Assembly: GCA_937877685.1 (NCBI GenBank)
Contig: CALFGU010000047.1
Span: 1-23,858 of the forward strand
Length of the DNA stretch: 23,858 nucleotides
Reading direction: 5' to 3'
Source of the DNA: an uncultured Prevotella sp.
Lineage (GTDB): Bacteria; Bacteroidota; Bacteroidia; Bacteroidales; Bacteroidaceae
Shown: positions 22,568-23,858 of the stretch, in pieces
How positions within the stretch are numbered: position 1 is the first letter of the stretch
How the letters are laid out: each line of letters begins with the position of its first letter
Translations under genes and position numbers: made by a program
Notes under the pieces: generated by a model
The model's input: the letters and a program-made list of their open reading frames with translations, nothing else
What the model was told of the DNA's origin: nothing
Database searches by the model: none

Positions 22568-23518
22568 CTACAACATTGTGCTGAACGAGTCAACAAGACC
22601 AACCAAATGGTTATTCTCATCCGTCACGAGCACACAGTGAATCTTGTGTTGCTGGAAGAGTTTTTCAATAGCGTGAATCTTCGTTTCAGGAGTTACGCAT
22701 TTCGGATTTTTCGACATAATATCCGCCACGGTAAGTTTGAAGAACTTATCCTGAGAATTTTGCATCGCACGGCGCACATCACCATCCGTAATAATTCCCT
22801 GAACTTTATCCTCCTCAACGGCAACACACAAGCCGAGACGACCACCCGTCATGTGAATCACCGCCTCACTGAGCAACATCGTGGGCGGAACCACTGGCAG
22901 ATCATCCGTACGCATCACGTTTTTCGCCTTTGTCAACAAGCGACGACCGAGCGAACCGCCGGGATGATACTGTGCAAAATCCTTAGCCTGGAATTTGCGT
23001 GCCACGATAAGCGCACAGGCCAAGGCATCGCCAAGCGCCAAGGTTGCCGTCGTTGAACTTGTCGGAGCTAGATTCAATGGGCAAGCCTCACGCTCAACTG
23101 CGATATTCAAATGTGCCGTACTATACTGCGCAAGAAGCGATTGCGGATTACCGCTCATGCCAATTACAGGAATGCCACGGTCAATAAAGTAAGGAAGGAA
23201 GCGCAGTAATTCGTCGGTGTGACCTGAATTAGAAATGGCCAACACTACGTCTTCCTGCTGAATCATTCCTAAGTCTCCGTGAAACGCATCAAGAGGATTT
23301 ACGAAGAAACTTGGAGTGCCCACAGAAGCAAGTGTTGCTGCAATCTTCGCACCAATATGTCCGCTCTTTCCTACGCCAGTCACGACCAATTTACCCTTAC
23401 TTGCGAGGATTAATTCCACGGCCTTGTCAAAATTTTCATCTAACAAGGGAATCAATCCAAGAATAGCGTCCGACTCATCGCGAAGGCATTTGATTGCGGT
23501 TTCAATATGTAAACTCAT
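22568..23518 (-). CDS. kdsD: D-arabinose 5-phosphate isomerase (SIS-CBS-CBS)
   Basis: This enzyme converts ribulose 5-phosphate to arabinose 5-phosphate, the first dedicated step of Kdo synthesis. The 316-residue protein has an N-terminal SIS domain (about 1-195) with GVGKSGHIG (48-56), HGDLGM (80-85), AISNSGHTDE (94-103) and the HPGGSLGRRL end motif (185-194). Two CBS domains follow (about 200-255 and 262-316). The layout and length are those of KdsD/KpsF/GutQ proteins; KdsD for general LPS is the simplest reading, since kdsC is also in the window. The start MSLHIETAIK is reasonable. It is flanked on both sides by fold-back elements, and the gene upstream is cut by the window edge. Confidence 0.92.
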   Translation of the reverse strand: MSLHIETAIKCLRDESDAILGLIPLLDENFDKAVELILASKGKLVVTGVGKSGHIGAKIAATLASVGTPSFFVNPLDAFHGDLGMIQQEDVVLAISNSGHTDELLRFLPYFIDRGIPVIGMSGNPQSLLAQYSTAHLNIAVEREACPLNLAPTSSTTATLALGDALACALIVARKFQAKDFAQYHPGGSLGRRLLTKAKNVMRTDDLPVVPPTMLLSEAVIHMTGGRLGLCVAVEEDKVQGIITDGDVRRAMQNSQDKFFKLTVADIMSKNPKCVTPETKIHAIEKLFQQHKIHCVLVTDENNHLVGLVDSFSTML

Positions 23519-23585
23519 AGTGAATGTTCTTGAGGTTAAGAAGTTCTGAGGTTAAGAGGTTCTGAGGTTTTGAGGTTATGAGAAA

Positions 23586-23613
23586 GTGAGGAGTGAGGAG
23601 TGAGGAGTGAGGA
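23586..23613 (+). repeat. Heptamer tandem repeat (GTGAGGA)4
   Basis: Four perfect copies of GTGAGGA lie directly against the core GTCCATGCGGGAC. Such perfect short arrays mutate easily by slippage and may vary between strains. Confidence 0.9.
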
Positions 23614-23643
23614 GTCCATGCGGGACGGCACTCCGGATGGTGC

Positions 23644-23671
23644 TACTAACTACTCTCTACTAACTACTCTC
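23644..23671 (+). repeat. 14-bp tandem repeat, two perfect copies
   Basis: TACTAACTACTCTC occurs twice in a row (23644-23657 and 23658-23671). Each unit is itself two related 7-mers, TACTAAC and TACTCTC, so the array has the same 7-bp base period as its neighbour. Confidence 0.9.
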
Positions 23672-23801
23672 TAATTTTAGGTTATAAGGTTCTGAGGAGA
23701 TTATGCCCGCATGGCATTCGTGTAAATTCGTATGCGATTAGCAAAAAATACTGAAAGACAGAGGTTTCGTGAAATTCGTGAGATTCGTGTTCTCCAGAAC
23801 C

Positions 23802-23858
23802 TCAATCAACAAACTCAAGTTCATCCGATTTAAAAATGTCCTTCGGAGCAACAACTTC
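23802..23858 (-). CDS. C-terminal end of an unidentified protein (5' part outside window)
   Basis: From the right edge the minus strand reads 18 codons and a TGA (23802-23804): EVVAPKDIFKSDELEFVD. The acidic ending and clean frame look like a genuine protein C-terminus, and the repeat-filled spacer begins right after it, as it does after other genes here. The fragment is too short to assign a family. A RecQ-type helicase gene is a frequent neighbour of kdsD in this order as I recall, but nothing visible confirms that. Confidence 0.5.
   Translation of the reverse strand, partial: EVVAPKDIFKSDELEFVD

Larger units (their letters stand above)
23530..23796. repeat. Modular fold-back element, copy upstream of kdsD, with several word arrays
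   Basis: In + order: GAGGTT-type words (23530-23580), a 7-bp array (23586-23613), core GTCCATGCGGGAC (23614-23626), a related CTCCGGATGG (23631-23640), a 14-bp array (23644-23671), TTAGGTTATAAGGTTCTGAG (about 23677-23696), inverted core GCCCGCATGGC (23705-23715), then ATTCGTG words (about 23717-23730 and 23765-23791). Both cores sit in short palindromes. Four different arm words thus occur around the same core. The whole spacer (23519-23801) holds no gene. Confidence 0.75.

Overview
The window looks like chromosomal core-plus-accessory DNA of a Bacteroidales bacterium, probably Prevotellaceae-like. This is inferred from several things. Two promoter-like sites fit the Bacteroidetes pattern TTTG / TAnnTTTG with 19-bp spacers, and starts lack clear Shine-Dalgarno sequences and are often preceded by AT-rich 'ATAAATTATG'-type leaders. 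Families typical of the phylum are present: DUF4831, BT0820-like HAD, DUF4369-TlpA lipoprotein and GH110. The order DUF2520 / kdsC / maf also fits as I remember it from this group. No rRNA, tRNA, CRISPR array, insertion sequence or phage gene was seen.

Layout. Positions 1-8.0 kb are all on the + strand: the 3' end of ettA, rfbA, a secreted protein of unknown function, a small HAD hydrolase, the bifunctional NAD(P)HX repair enzyme (nnrDE), a DUF4831 exported protein and a secreted GH110 alpha-galactosidase. A TlpA-type thiol lipoprotein (8.4-9.1 kb) closes this block at a two-way terminator. From 9.1 to 17.9 kb everything is on the - strand, read right to left: pyrB, pyrI, nitroreductase, DUF2520 Rossmann protein, kdsC, maf, a small lipoprotein, fabD, a cytoplasmic GH13 enzyme and a ZIP metal transporter. 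A divergent 461-bp spacer separates pyrB from rubrerythrin (+), which is followed by a DUF4369/TlpA lipoprotein (+) and a second two-way terminator. From 20.2 kb to the end all genes are on the - strand: an unknown gene (only its last 18 codons), kdsD, a secreted phospholipase D-like protein and an alpha/beta hydrolase.

How the genes relate. Most are housekeeping: pyrimidine synthesis (pyrBI), fatty-acid initiation (fabD), Kdo/LPS supply (kdsD and kdsC at two separate sites), dTDP-sugar synthesis (rfbA), metabolite repair (nnrDE, maf) and redox or peroxide defence (rubrerythrin, two thiol-disulfide lipoproteins). Glycan use is represented by GH110 (host-type alpha-1,3-galactosides) and GH13 (alpha-glucans), but there is no SusC/SusD pair, so this is not a classic polysaccharide utilisation locus.

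The most unusual content is between genes. Six spacers (ettA-rfbA, GH13-ZIP, DUF2520-kdsC, pyrB-pyrI, kdsD-PLD, unknown-kdsD), all between co-directional genes, carry a modular fold-back element. Each has outer arms built from 7-9-bp tandem words (AGGTTTTG-like, GTACAGA, GTGAGGA, ATTCGTGAA) and an inner conserved core near CCATGCGGA, often present in both orientations. The arm word changes from locus to locus while the core persists. A second family, of 21-bp-phased AT-rich repeats, lies upstream of at least three genes. I do not recognise either family as a described element.
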